DNA of 64,000 nucleotides from Nocardioides sp. Root190 (GTDB lineage: Bacteria > Actinomycetota > Actinomycetes > Propionibacteriales > Nocardioidaceae). The notes under the pieces are model-generated. The model did not search any database. It had not been told where the DNA came from and was given only the letters and a program-made list of their open reading frames with translations. The stretch covers positions 574,844 to 638,843 of the forward strand of contig NZ_LMIA01000008.1 in NCBI RefSeq assembly GCF_001428565.1. The letters run 5' to 3'. The stretch's first letter is position 1. The number at the start of each line of letters is the position of its first letter. The translations under genes and the position numbers were made by a program. This document shows positions 44,292 to 54,711 of the stretch, in pieces.

Positions 44292-45599
44292 ATGATCACC
44301 CTGGCTGGATCGACCAGTCCCCTTGTCCGACGTCGCAGCCGGGCGGCCCTGCTCGCCGCGGTGGCGACCTCGCTCGTCGTCTCGGCCGGCACCTCGACTG
44401 CGGCAGCCCCCGGACCGTCGATCGCTGGGGAGAGCGAGGTCCTCGCAGCGCGCAGCAGCACCTCGGCCGGCACCCTCGTCTACATCAAGAACTTCAACGT
44501 GTGGATCGCCCGCGGGAACGCGACCGGGGCGCGGGCCCTGACCAAGAACGGGACGAAGGCCTTCCCCTACGGCGCCCCGAGCCAGTCCGACGGCGGCATC
44601 GTCGTGGCGTCGTACAACAGGACGATCGTGCGCATGAACCAGCAGGGCCGGGTGCTCAACACGATGGACCCCGCGCCGCTGCGCACCGGATCCGGTGACG
44701 ACATCGACGGCACTCCGATCGACCTCGCCATCTCGCCGGACGGGGCCCGCATCGCCTACACGTTCTCCCAGGTCCGGTGCTCGAACGGCGCGCCGTGCTC
44801 GGCGACGGGCTACACCGAGGCCGCTCGATTCCGGCCGATCGGCAATTCGACCCAGTTCTGGGACCCGTCCTGGGTGTCGAACACGCGCACCCTGGAGACC
44901 GGAGGGTGGGGCTCGCAGGTCCAGCTGCACGACCAGGGCGCTGCTCCTGTGCACTGGTTCAGCGACTCACAGATGTTCGAGTTCCCCCTCGCGACCGACC
45001 TCGGCGACACCGAGCTCTCGCCCGACGGACGTCACCTCGCCGCGATCCGCGGCTACGGGGAGGACACGGCGATGGCGTGGTACGACGTCCGGGGCTCCGC
45101 CAAGGCAGGCCCGCCCCCGGGGCTGCCGTCCCTGTTCTGCTTCATCCCGGAGGAGGGGATCTCCGGACCGACCTGGGCGCCGGACAGCGACTCGCTCGCG
45201 TGGCAGGAGGACGACGGGATCTGGAGCAAGGCGGGCGTCGACGACTGCTCGGCCACCCAGCGCCTGCTCGTCCCGGGCGGATCGGAGCCCGACTGGTCCC
45301 CGGCTGCGCTCAGCGCGGTGGTGGTGCGCGCGCTGGTCAACCGGACCCGTCCGGCGATCGCCGGTGCGACCAGGGTCGGAGCGAGACTGACCTCCTCACT
45401 CGGTCGCTGGTCGCCGGCGCCGGCGTCGTACTCGTTCGTGTGGTTGCGCAACGGCAAGGCGATCAAGGGCGGCACCCGGCGCACCTACCAGCTCACCCGG
45501 GCCGATCGGGGGAAGCGGATCACGGTGCGGGTGACCGCCCGACGGTCCGGCTTCCTGTCCAAGGCGGCCACGAGCCCGGCGCGCTCCGTGCGGAGGTGA
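44292..45599 (+). CDS. Secreted beta-propeller (TolB/PD40-like) protein with Ig-like C-terminus
   Basis: A 435-residue secreted protein. Residues 1-~40 form a signal peptide (VRRRSRAALLAAVATSLVVS, cut near SAGTSTAAA). The middle contains PD40-type propeller blades (LAISPDGARIAYTF, TELSPDGRHLAAIR, PTWAPDSDSLAWQ). The last ~85 residues (IAGATRVGARLTSSLGRWSP, YSFVWLRNGKAIKG, YQLTRADRGKRITVRVTAR) are an Ig-like domain frequent in actinobacterial surface proteins. GGAGG lies 8 bases before the ATG. No enzyme active site is seen; a binding role at the cell surface is likely. Confidence 0.8.
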   Translation: MITLAGSTSPLVRRRSRAALLAAVATSLVVSAGTSTAAAPGPSIAGESEVLAARSSTSAGTLVYIKNFNVWIARGNATGARALTKNGTKAFPYGAPSQSDGGIVVASYNRTIVRMNQQGRVLNTMDPAPLRTGSGDDIDGTPIDLAISPDGARIAYTFSQVRCSNGAPCSATGYTEAARFRPIGNSTQFWDPSWVSNTRTLETGGWGSQVQLHDQGAAPVHWFSDSQMFEFPLATDLGDTELSPDGRHLAAIRGYGEDTAMAWYDVRGSAKAGPPPGLPSLFCFIPEEGISGPTWAPDSDSLAWQEDDGIWSKAGVDDCSATQRLLVPGGSEPDWSPAALSAVVVRALVNRTRPAIAGATRVGARLTSSLGRWSPAPASYSFVWLRNGKAIKGGTRRTYQLTRADRGKRITVRVTARRSGFLSKAATSPARSVRR

Positions 45600-45646
45600 C
45601 CGGTCGCCGGAACGGGCACGTCGGTCTCCGGGACCTGGTGCGGCCC

Positions 45647-45652
45647 TAGACT
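45647..45652 (+). promoter_or_regulatory. -10 box of purN
   Basis: TAGACT ends 7 nt before the GTG at 45660, again with no ribosome-binding site, so purN is probably leaderless. Confidence 0.45.
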
Positions 45653-45659
45653 CACGCCC

Positions 45660-46271
45660 GTGAGTGCCGCCCGTCTCGTCGTCCTCGTGTCCGGTTCCGG
45701 CACCAACCTGCAGGCGATCCTCGACGCCGCCGCCGATCCCGCCTACGGCGCCCGGGTCGTGGCCGTCGGGGCCGACCGCGACGACATCGAGGGGTTGCGC
45801 CGGGCCGAGCGCGCGGGCATCCCCACCTTCGTGGCGAAGGTGAAGGACTACACCTCCCGCGAGCACTGGGACCGGGCGCTGGCCGACCGGGTCGCTGCCT
45901 TCGAGCCGGACCTCGTCGTGCTCGCCGGGTTCATGAAGCTCGTCGGGGAGACCTTCCTCGGCGAGTTCGGCGGCCGGACCGTCAACACGCACCCCGCGCT
46001 GTCCCCGTCGTTCCCCGGCATGCAGGGGCCCAAGGACGCGCTGGACTACGGCGTGAAGGTCACCGGCGCGACCCTGTTCGTGGTCGACCCGGGTGTCGAC
46101 ACCGGCGTGATCGTGGCCCAGGCCGTGGTGCCGGTCGAGCCGGACGACGACGTCGAGAGCCTGCATGAGCGGATCAAGACGGCCGAGCGGGCGATGCTCG
46201 TGGACGCCGTCGGCCGGATGGCCCGCGAGGGCTTCGAGGTCGACGGCCGGCGGGTTCGGTTCGGGCGCTGA
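45660..46271 (+). CDS. purN: Phosphoribosylglycinamide formyltransferase 1
   Basis: A 203-residue GART enzyme using 10-formyl-THF to formylate GAR in purine synthesis. LVVLVSGSGTNLQAILDAA (6-24) binds the phosphate of GAR, the catalytic Asn/His lie in VNTHPALSPSFPGMQGPKDA (~109-128) and the Asp in VVDPGVDTGVIVAQ (~140). Length is normal. It lies 5' of purH with a ZTP riboswitch in between, the conserved actinobacterial order. Confidence 0.97.
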   Translation: MSAARLVVLVSGSGTNLQAILDAAADPAYGARVVAVGADRDDIEGLRRAERAGIPTFVAKVKDYTSREHWDRALADRVAAFEPDLVVLAGFMKLVGETFLGEFGGRTVNTHPALSPSFPGMQGPKDALDYGVKVTGATLFVVDPGVDTGVIVAQAVVPVEPDDDVESLHERIKTAERAMLVDAVGRMAREGFEVDGRRVRFGR

Positions 46272-46278
46272 TCGCGGA

Positions 46279-46284
46279 TAGACT
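46279..46284 (+). promoter_or_regulatory. -10 box of the riboswitch-purH transcript
   Basis: TAGACT, identical to the purN box, lies 8 bp after the purN stop. Transcription would begin near 46291, at the 5' edge of the ZTP riboswitch. Confidence 0.45.
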
Positions 46285-46287
46285 CGC

Positions 46288-46358
46288 CGCACACGACTGG
46301 CGCAGGTGGGCAACCACCAGGGAGTGACGAGTCGGCATCGATCGCCTGGGTGCCCTCA
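46288..46358 (+). promoter_or_regulatory. ZTP (pfl) riboswitch controlling purH
   Basis: CGACTGGCGCAGGTGGG followed by CCACCAGGGAG and, after a variable spacer, CGCCTGGG reproduce the conserved core of the pfl/ZTP RNA, whose helix-loop and downstream GCCUGGG pseudoknot bind ZMP/ZTP. It lies ~30 bp before the purH start. ZMP is the substrate of PurH, so accumulation when 10-formyl-THF is short would raise purH expression. Boundaries are approximate. Confidence 0.85.
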
Positions 46359-46389
46359 TCGACATGACCGACCGATGAGGAGCCCCTCC

Positions 46390-47970
46390 GTGACCGACCA
46401 GATCAAGATCAAGCGCGCACTCGTCTCCGTGTTCGACAAGACCGGACTCGAGGACCTGGTCAAGGGTCTCTCCGAGGCCGGCGTCGAGCTCGTGTCCACC
46501 GGCGGCTCCGCGGCCCTGATCGAGTCCCTCGGCCTGCCGGTCACCAAGGTCGAGGACCTGACCGGCTTCCCCGAGTGCCTCGACGGCCGCGTCAAGACGC
46601 TGCACCCGCGCGTGCACGCCGGGATCCTCGCCGACCGCCGCCTGCCCGAGCACGTCGCCCAGCTCGAGGAGCTGGAGGTCGAGCCGTTCGACCTCGTCGT
46701 GGTCAACCTGTACCCCTTCGCCGCGACCGTCGCCTCCGGCGCCGGCGTCGACGACTGCATCGAGAAGATCGACATCGGCGGCCCCTCGATGGTCCGCGCC
46801 GCGGCCAAGAACCACCCGTCGGTCGCGATCGTCACCGACGGCGCCGACTACGCCGCCGCTCTGACGGCCGCCCAGGGCGAGGGCTTCACCCACGACGCCC
46901 GCAAGGCGCTGGCCGCCAAGGCGTTCGTCCACACGGCGACCTACGACGTCCAGGTCGCCTCGTGGATGGGCAGCGTCCTCACCGACAGCACCGAGGGCTC
47001 CGGCTTCCCGGCCTGGGTCGGCGGCACCTACGACAAGTCCGCTGTGCTCCGCTACGGCGAGAACCCGCACCAGCCCGCCGCGCTCTACCGCTCAGGCTTC
47101 GGCCCCGGTGGCCTCGCGGCCGCCGAGCAGCTCCATGGCAAGGAGATGTCCTACAACAACTACGTCGACACCGACGCGGCCCGCCGCGCGGCGTACGACC
47201 ACGGCGACGCGCCCACGGTCGCGATCATCAAGCACGCCAACCCGTGCGGCATCGCCGTCGGCGCGGACGTGGCCGAGGCGCACCGCCGGGCCCACGAGTG
47301 CGACCCGGTCTCCGCGTTCGGTGGCGTGATCGCCACCAACGTCCCGGTCTCGAAGCAGATGGCCGAGCAGGTCGCCGAGATCTTCACCGAGGTCATCGTC
47401 GCCCCGGCCTACGAGGACGGCGCCGTCGAGGTCCTGCAGGCCAAGAAGAACATCCGGATCCTGGTTGCCGAGCCGCTCCGGGCCGGTGGCGTCGAGACCC
47501 GCCCGATCAGCGGCGGACTGCTGATGCAGGTCGTCGACCAGTTCCAGGCCGACGGCGACGACCCGGCCCACTGGACGCTGGCCACCGGCGAGGCCGCCGA
47601 CGAGCAGACGCTCGCCGACCTCGCCTTCGCGTGGCGCTCGGTCCGAGCTGCGAAGTCCAACGCGATCCTGCTCGCCGACGGCGGCGGCGCCGTCGGCATC
47701 GGCATGGGCCAGGTCAACCGTGTCGACTCGTGCAAGCTCGCGGTCGAGCGCGCCAACGGCCTCGTCGAGGGCAAGGAGCGGGCCCGCGGTGCGGTCGCCG
47801 CCTCGGACGCCTTCTTCCCGTTCGCCGACGGTCCGCAGATCCTGATCGATGCCGGTGTGAAGGCGATCGTGCAGCCGGGTGGTTCGGTCCGCGACGAGGA
47901 GACCATCGCAGCGTGCGCGGCGGCCGGCGTGACGATGTACTTCACCGGCACCCGCCACTTCTTCCACTGA
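46390..47970 (+). CDS. purH: Bifunctional AICAR transformylase/IMP cyclohydrolase
   Basis: A 526-residue enzyme of the last two steps of IMP synthesis. The N-terminal MGS-like cyclohydrolase domain has [26 protein letters not shown] and [16 protein letters not shown] (~65). The C-terminal transformylase has [13 protein letters not shown], the catalytic Lys-His in [13 protein letters not shown] (~280) and [23 protein letters not shown] at 46390 has GAGGAG 8 bases upstream; a longer frame reads through the riboswitch. The stop is followed by a REP-like hairpin. Confidence 0.97.
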   Translation: MTDQIKIKRALVSVFDKTGLEDLVKGLSEAGVELVSTGGSAALIESLGLPVTKVEDLTGFPECLDGRVKTLHPRVHAGILADRRLPEHVAQLEELEVEPFDLVVVNLYPFAATVASGAGVDDCIEKIDIGGPSMVRAAAKNHPSVAIVTDGADYAAALTAAQGEGFTHDARKALAAKAFVHTATYDVQVASWMGSVLTDSTEGSGFPAWVGGTYDKSAVLRYGENPHQPAALYRSGFGPGGLAAAEQLHGKEMSYNNYVDTDAARRAAYDHGDAPTVAIIKHANPCGIAVGADVAEAHRRAHECDPVSAFGGVIATNVPVSKQMAEQVAEIFTEVIVAPAYEDGAVEVLQAKKNIRILVAEPLRAGGVETRPISGGLLMQVVDQFQADGDDPAHWTLATGEAADEQTLADLAFAWRSVRAAKSNAILLADGGGAVGIGMGQVNRVDSCKLAVERANGLVEGKERARGAVAASDAFFPFADGPQILIDAGVKAIVQPGGSVRDEETIAACAAAGVTMYFTGTRHFFH

Positions 47971-48002
47971 GCGGACGCGCCAGCGGACGCGTCCAGTGGA
48001 AG

Positions 48003-48054
48003 GGTCGAGTAGCGCCGCGACCGAGGGACGAGGTCGCGCAGCGCGTATCGAGAC
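48003..48054. repeat. REP-like nested palindrome between purH and folD
   Basis: An inner stem CGCGACC/GGTCGCG (48016-48022/48032-48038) is enclosed by TCGAGTAGCGC (48005-48015) and GCGCGTATCGA (48041-48051), matching inversely at 8 of 11. TCGAxTA...GCGC palindromes of this kind are common in Nocardioides genomes. It may also end purH transcripts. Confidence 0.65.
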
Positions 48055-48118
48055 ACCGAGCGGCTGGAGCAACGACGGCCGCCCAGACGAGCAGACGACC
48101 AGATGACAGGATGACTCC

Positions 48119-48994
48119 GTGACTGCACAGAAGCTCGACGGATCCGCGACCGCGGCGGCCATCAAGGACGAACTCCGGGTCCGGGTCGCGGCGCTGAAGG
48201 AGCAGGGCATCACGCCCGGCCTCGGCACCGTGCTGGTCGGCGACGACCCCGGCTCGCGCTGGTACGTCAACGGCAAGCACAAGGACTGCGCCGAGGTCGG
48301 CATCTCCTCGATCCGCGTCGACCTGCCCGAGGTCGCCACCCAGGCCGAGATCGAGGAGGCCGTCGCCGGCCTCAACGCCGATCCCGCCTGCACCGGCTAC
48401 ATCGTGCAGCTCCCGCTGCCGCGCGGCCGTGACGAGAACCGCGTGCTCGGCCTGATCGACCCCGACAAGGACGCCGACGGCCTGCACCCCACCAACCTGG
48501 GCTGGCTGGTGCTCGGCAACGAGGCGCCGCTGCCGTGCACGCCGTACGGCATCGTCGAGCTGTTGCGCCGCCACGACGTCCCGATCGCGGGCGCCGAGGT
48601 GGTCGTGGTCGGTCGCGGGATCACGGTCGGTCGCCCGCTCGGACTGCTGCTGACGCGCCGCTCCGAGAACGCCACGGTGACGCTGTGCCACACCGGCACG
48701 GTCGACCTGGCGATGCACGTGCGCAAGGCCGACATCGTGGTCGCTGCTGCCGGTGTGCCCGGCATCATCACCGCTGACATGGTCAAGCCCGGCGCGGCTG
48801 TCCTCGACGTCGGCGTCAGCCGGGTCGACGGCAAGATCGCCGGCGACGTGGCCGACGACGTCTGGGACGTCGCAGGCTTCGTCTCGCCCAACCCGGGCGG
48901 GGTCGGCCCGATGACCCGCGCGATGCTGCTCGCCAACGTGGTCACGATGGCCGAGAAGCAGGCCGAGCGTGACGGTGGAAGGGCAGCGCGCTGA
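48119..48994 (+). CDS. folD: Methylenetetrahydrofolate dehydrogenase/cyclohydrolase
   Basis: A 291-residue bifunctional enzyme giving 10-formyl-THF for PurN and PurH. Catalytic Lys lies in [17 protein letters not shown] (YxxxK, ~44-60), the substrate motif is [11 protein letters not shown] (~91), and [29 protein letters not shown] and [18 protein letters not shown] (~260) complete the family. GTG at 48119 is the family start. Its TGA overlaps a CTG codon that begins the next gene. Confidence 0.97.
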   Translation: MTAQKLDGSATAAAIKDELRVRVAALKEQGITPGLGTVLVGDDPGSRWYVNGKHKDCAEVGISSIRVDLPEVATQAEIEEAVAGLNADPACTGYIVQLPLPRGRDENRVLGLIDPDKDADGLHPTNLGWLVLGNEAPLPCTPYGIVELLRRHDVPIAGAEVVVVGRGITVGRPLGLLLTRRSENATVTLCHTGTVDLAMHVRKADIVVAAAGVPGIITADMVKPGAAVLDVGVSRVDGKIAGDVADDVWDVAGFVSPNPGGVGPMTRAMLLANVVTMAEKQAERDGGRAAR

Positions 48995-49329
48995 ACGACG
49001 AGCAGCAGGGGTCCGCGGACGCCGGTGAGTCGGCGGACGCCGACACCGGTGCCCGGCGCTACCCCTCGACCATCGGCGGCGCCTGCTACATCCTGATCCT
49101 GCTCATCACCCTCACCGGGCTGATCGTCGCGGCCGCCTCGGACTGGCGCGCCGGCATCCGGATCGTGTCCGGGGCGCTGGGGTTCGCGGCGTTCCTGCGG
49201 CTGGTGCTCCGCGACCGCGACGCCGGCATGCTCGCCGTACGCAACCGGTTCCTCGACGTCGCGATCCTGGTACTGATCGGTGGCACGCTGTTCGTCCTCG
49301 CGGCCACCATTCCCGACCAGCCCGTCTGA
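48991..49329 (+). CDS. DUF3017 membrane protein with a CTG start
   Basis: A 112-residue protein. After an acidic N-terminus the sequence [40 protein letters not shown] and [20 protein letters not shown] follows the DUF3017 pattern of three helices with the RDAGMLAVR loop, a family typically found right after folD. The frame has no ATG, GTG or TTG between its upstream stop (48970-48972) and the conserved region, so CTG at 48991 is the likely start. It has GGAAGGG 8-14 bases upstream and overlaps the folD stop as CTGA. Function unknown. Confidence 0.85.
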   Translation: MNDEQQGSADAGESADADTGARRYPSTIGGACYILILLITLTGLIVAAASDWRAGIRIVSGALGFAAFLRLVLRDRDAGMLAVRNRFLDVAILVLIGGTLFVLAATIPDQPV

Positions 49330-49340
49330 CCAGGGGTACG

Positions 49341-49375
49341 ACGAAGGGCCGGCGCCGCAGGCACCGACCCTTCGT
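49341..49375. terminator. Terminator after folD-DUF3017
   Basis: ACGAAGGG (49341-49348) pairs with CCCTTCGT (49368-49375), with further GC pairing (GGCGCC/GGC) inside. It lies 11 bp past the DUF3017 stop. Confidence 0.75.
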
Positions 49376-49400
49376 GGTGATTCGTGTTCGCAAGCGGCTG

Positions 49401-49455
49401 GGTTTCGACGCGCCCGTCACGACCGCGCAAGCGCGGTCGCGGGGCTTGCTCAACC
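49401..49455. repeat. REP-like palindrome before the mdh 3' end
   Basis: A central GACCGC-GCAAGC-GCGGTC hairpin (49421-49438) is flanked by GGTTTCGAC (49401) and GCTCAACC (ending 49455), the ends typical of GGTTTCGA...CTCAACC repeats in Nocardioides. It lies between the convergent DUF3017 and mdh genes. Confidence 0.6.
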
Positions 49456-49502
49456 TGGCCGAGCGACGCAGTGCGCTCGTTCCTCGCGCCCTGCTGCTCG
49501 TC

Positions 49503-50489
49503 TCAGATGAGACCGAGCTCGGTGACCGCAGCCTTCTCGTCAGCCAGCTCGGCGACGGAGGCGTCGATCCGGGTGCGCGAGAACTCGTCGATCTCGAGGC
49601 CCTGGACGATGCTCCAGTCGCCGTTCGACGTGGTGACCGGGAAGGAGGACACGAGGCCCTCCGGAACGCCGTAGGAGCCGTCGGAGACGACCGCCATGGA
49701 GACCCAGTCGCCAGCGGGGCTGCCGTTGAGCCAGTCGCGGGCGGCGTCGCAGGTCGCGGACGCGGCGGAGGCGGCCGAGGAGGCGCCCCGGGCGTCGATG
49801 ATCGCGGCGCCGCGCTTGGCGACGGTCGGGATGAAGGTGTCGGCGATCCAGGCCTGGTCGTTGACGACCTCGGCGGCGTTCTTGCCGGCGATCTCCGCGT
49901 GGAAGATGTCGGGGTACTGGGTGGCCGAGTGGTTGCCCCAGATCGTGATCTTCTTGATGTCGGTCACGGCCGAGCCGGTCTTGTTCGCCAGCTGCGAGAT
50001 CGCCCGGTTGTGGTCGAGGCGGGTCAGTGCCGAGAACCGCTCGTTGGGGATGTCGGGCGCATTGGTGGCGGCGATGAGCGCGTTGGTGTTGGCCGGGTTG
50101 CCGGTGACACCGATGCGGACGTCGTCAGCAGCGACCTTGTTGAGGGCCTTGCCCTGGGCGGTGAAGATCGCGCCGTTGGCGGAGAGCAGGTCGCCGCGCT
50201 CCATGCCGGGGCCGCGGGGGCGGGCGCCGACGAGCAGGGCCAGGTTGACGCCGTCGAAGACCTGCTCCGGGTCGGAGCCGATCACGACGCCGGCGAGGTT
50301 CGGGAACGCGCAGTCGTCGAGCTCCATGACGACGCCCTCGAGGGCCTTGAGGGCCGGCTCGATCTCGAGCAGGCGGAGCTCGATGGGACGGTCGCCGGCG
50401 ATGGCACCGCTGGCGATGCGGAAGAGCAGGCTGTAGCCGATCTGGCCGGCGGCGCCGGTCACGGCCACCTTGAGCGGGGTGGTGCTCAC
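49503..50489 (-). CDS. mdh: Malate dehydrogenase
   Basis: A 328-residue NAD-dependent malate dehydrogenase of the cytosolic-like (MDH type 2) group. [18 protein letters not shown] (~10-27) binds [18 protein letters not shown] (~88) is the substrate-binding arginine loop, TRLDHNRA has the Asp/Arg and [12 protein letters not shown] (~188) the catalytic His. GTG at 50489 has AAGGAG 6 bases upstream. It stands alone, convergent with the folD operon. Confidence 0.96.
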   Translation of the reverse strand: MSTTPLKVAVTGAAGQIGYSLLFRIASGAIAGDRPIELRLLEIEPALKALEGVVMELDDCAFPNLAGVVIGSDPEQVFDGVNLALLVGARPRGPGMERGDLLSANGAIFTAQGKALNKVAADDVRIGVTGNPANTNALIAATNAPDIPNERFSALTRLDHNRAISQLANKTGSAVTDIKKITIWGNHSATQYPDIFHAEIAGKNAAEVVNDQAWIADTFIPTVAKRGAAIIDARGASSAASAASATCDAARDWLNGSPAGDWVSMAVVSDGSYGVPEGLVSSFPVTTSNGDWSIVQGLEIDEFSRTRIDASVAELADEKAAVTELGLI

Positions 50490-50584
50490 AGGGACTCCTT
50501 GAAGGGTTGCGTGGGACTCGTTGCGACGCTAGCAGCGCCCGGCCCGCGCGCGGGAGGCGGGCAAGGATGCGAGACGATGGCGCC

Positions 50585-51256
50585 ATGACGACCTCCGGCC
50601 GAAGGGTGGCGCTGAGTGCCGCGGTCCTGTTTCTCGGATCGGCCGGCCTCGCCGGCTGCGGGTCCGCGTCGGAGCCCAGCCCGCCCGGCGGTGTCGACGG
50701 CCTGGTGATCCCCACCCCGGACCCCGAGGTCGCCGACTTCGTGGCCGAGGTCGACAACCCGTGGTTCCCGCTGCTCCCCGGCACCCGATGGGTGTACGAC
50801 GACGACGTGACCACGCCCGCGACCCAGGTCGTCGTCGAGGCGGTTCCCGGGCCCGAGGTGGCAGGCATCGCCACCACGACGCGCGTGTGGACCGACGTCG
50901 ACGGCACGAGCACCCGCGACCACTTCGCACAGGACCTCGACGGCAACGTGTGGTGGTTCGGGCGCGAGGGGGAGTGGGCCGCTGGCACGAGCGGCGCGGA
51001 GGCCGGGCTGGTCATGCCCGCACGACCGCGCGCCGGGGACGGCTTCCGGCTGGCGTTCGCGCCGGGGCTGACCCGCTCGACCGCCACCGTCGAGGAGGTC
51101 GGGGGGACGATCGAGGTCCCGCTGGCGTCGTACGACGACACGGTGGAGCTGGCCGTGACGGACGGATCCCTGCTCCGCGAGGACGTCTACGCCCGCGGTG
51201 TGGGACTGGTCCGGACAGACGCAACGGGGCTCGTCGCCTTCGACGAGCCCCGCTGA
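50585..51256 (+). CDS. Secreted lipoprotein, unknown
   Basis: A 223-residue lipoprotein with lipobox GLAGC (Cys25) and a Pro-rich linker. The mature part begins VDNPWFPLLPGTRWVYDDD and continues with strands such as VWTDVDGTSTRDHFAQDLDG and NVWWFGREGEW, a beta-rich pattern seen in several uncharacterised actinobacterial lipoproteins. ATG at 50585 gives a normal signal peptide; upstream frames lack one. Divergent from mdh, 95 bp away, and convergent with the aquaporin gene. Confidence 0.75.
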   Translation: MTTSGRRVALSAAVLFLGSAGLAGCGSASEPSPPGGVDGLVIPTPDPEVADFVAEVDNPWFPLLPGTRWVYDDDVTTPATQVVVEAVPGPEVAGIATTTRVWTDVDGTSTRDHFAQDLDGNVWWFGREGEWAAGTSGAEAGLVMPARPRAGDGFRLAFAPGLTRSTATVEEVGGTIEVPLASYDDTVELAVTDGSLLREDVYARGVGLVRTDATGLVAFDEPR

Positions 51257-51277
51257 GGTCGGATCAACTGCTGCTGA

Positions 51278-52315
51278 CTACTGGCCCGGAGGACGGACCT
51301 GGGTCTGGTCGCCGGCGGGCGGCGCCCAGCCACCGGCCTGCTGGCCGGGCTGACCAGCGTCGGGCGCGACGGGCTGCTGCTGAGCCGGGATCCACTGCTG
51401 GGTGGCGGGGTCCCACTGCCAACCGTCCTGGATGATCGGCTGCTCCTGCGCGGGCGGCTGCTGACCGAAGTCCTGGTGCGGCTGCTGCTGGCCGAAGCCC
51501 GGCTGGCCGTAGCCCTGGTTCCACTGCTGGGTGAAGCCCGGGTCGGACGAGCCGCCGCTGCCGAAGTTGAGGCCGGATCCGGGGACCGGGTCCTTGTCGC
51601 GTCCGAAGGTGAGCGGGTAGATCAGTCCGGCGATCACGGCTCCGACGAGCGGGGCGATGATGAACAGCCAGAGGTCCTGGATCGCGTCGCCGCCGGAGTA
51701 GAACGCGACACCGATCGAGCGGGCCGGGTTGACCGAGGTGCCGGTCGCGCCGATCCCGACGAAGTGGATGGCGGCCAGGGCCAGGCCGATGGCCAGCGGG
51801 GCCTGCGCGGCGATCGCGCGGTTGCGGTCGTCGGTGACCGAGAGGATCACGAGCAGGAAGATGAAGGTCAGGACGACCTCGATGATCAGCGCGCCGGCCC
51901 AGTCGGCTGCGCCGAGCTCGCCGAAGCCGTTGCTGCCGAGCGGGTCACCGAACTCCCACGGGGCGTCGCTGGCGAGCAGGGTGATCGCCAGGACGAAGCC
52001 ACCGATGAGCGCGCCGAGGGTCTGGACGGCCGAGTAGAGACCGGCGTCCTTCCACGAGATGCGGCCCGCGAGCGCGGCACCGACCGAGACGGCCGGGTTG
52101 AAGTGACCACCGGAGATGCGGCCGAACGAGTAGACCATGATCACGATCGCGATGCCGAAGGAGAGCCCGGTCGCGACCAGGTCACCGCCACTGATCACGG
52201 CGGTCCCGCAGCCGATGAAGACCAGGACGAAGGTTCCGAGCAGCTCGGCGAGGAGCTTCTGGACGGTGGTGGGGGGCGTGTCGGTGGTCTGGTCGACCAC
52301 TGGTTCTTGAGTCAT
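51278..52315 (-). CDS. Aquaporin (MIP family) with Gln/Pro-rich C-terminal tail
   Basis: A 345-residue MIP channel. Six helices and both NPA loops are present (SGGHFNPAVSVG and GTSVNPARSIG). The selectivity-filter His and Arg of AqpZ-type water channels appear in IHFVGIG and NPAR, so an orthodox water channel is more likely than a glycerol facilitator. Residues ~245-345 are an unusual hydrophilic tail rich in Gln, Pro and Gly (QPGFGQQQPHQDFGQQ) with GWQWDPATQQWIPAQ, similar to short W-DP motifs of actinobacterial membrane proteins. ATG at 52315 begins MTQEPVVDQ; a longer frame runs into icd on the other strand and is rejected. AGGAGAGAG lies upstream. Confidence 0.9.
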   Translation of the reverse strand: MTQEPVVDQTTDTPPTTVQKLLAELLGTFVLVFIGCGTAVISGGDLVATGLSFGIAIVIMVYSFGRISGGHFNPAVSVGAALAGRISWKDAGLYSAVQTLGALIGGFVLAITLLASDAPWEFGDPLGSNGFGELGAADWAGALIIEVVLTFIFLLVILSVTDDRNRAIAAQAPLAIGLALAAIHFVGIGATGTSVNPARSIGVAFYSGGDAIQDLWLFIIAPLVGAVIAGLIYPLTFGRDKDPVPGSGLNFGSGGSSDPGFTQQWNQGYGQPGFGQQQPHQDFGQQPPAQEQPIIQDGWQWDPATQQWIPAQQQPVAPDAGQPGQQAGGWAPPAGDQTQVRPPGQ

Positions 52316-52423
52316 GTCTGTTCTCTCTCCTCGGTACGGCTCCCGATAAACCAGCCGGGTTACACGAATCAGACTAGTCACTAGTGTGGGCGGCGAAGCG
52401 GACCCCGTTCTGACGATCAGGTA

Positions 52424-52437
52424 TCTTGACGTCAAGA
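52424..52437. promoter_or_regulatory. Palindrome upstream of icd
   Basis: TCTTGAC (52424-52430) is followed directly by its reverse complement GTCAAGA, ending 34 bp before the icd ATG. Perfect CTTGA/TCAAG palindromes are typical of MarR-family sites. ACTAGT also occurs twice at 52373-52385. Confidence 0.5.
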
Positions 52438-52471
52438 ATCCCACCAACGGCCCCAGGAGCGACGCCCGGAC

Positions 52472-54661
<2,190 letters not shown>

Positions 54662-54669
54662 TCGAACCG

Positions 54670-54704
54670 AGAGGCCCCGGGATGCGACGCATCCCGGGGC
54701 CTCT
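54670..54704. terminator. Bidirectional terminator, icd / CNNM genes
   Basis: A near-perfect 16-bp stem: AGAGGCCCCGGGATGC (54670-54685) pairs with 54689-54704 across a 3-nt turn. It lies 9 bp past the icd stop and 8 bp before the end of the convergent gene. Confidence 0.9.
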
Positions 54705-54711
54705 CGTCATC

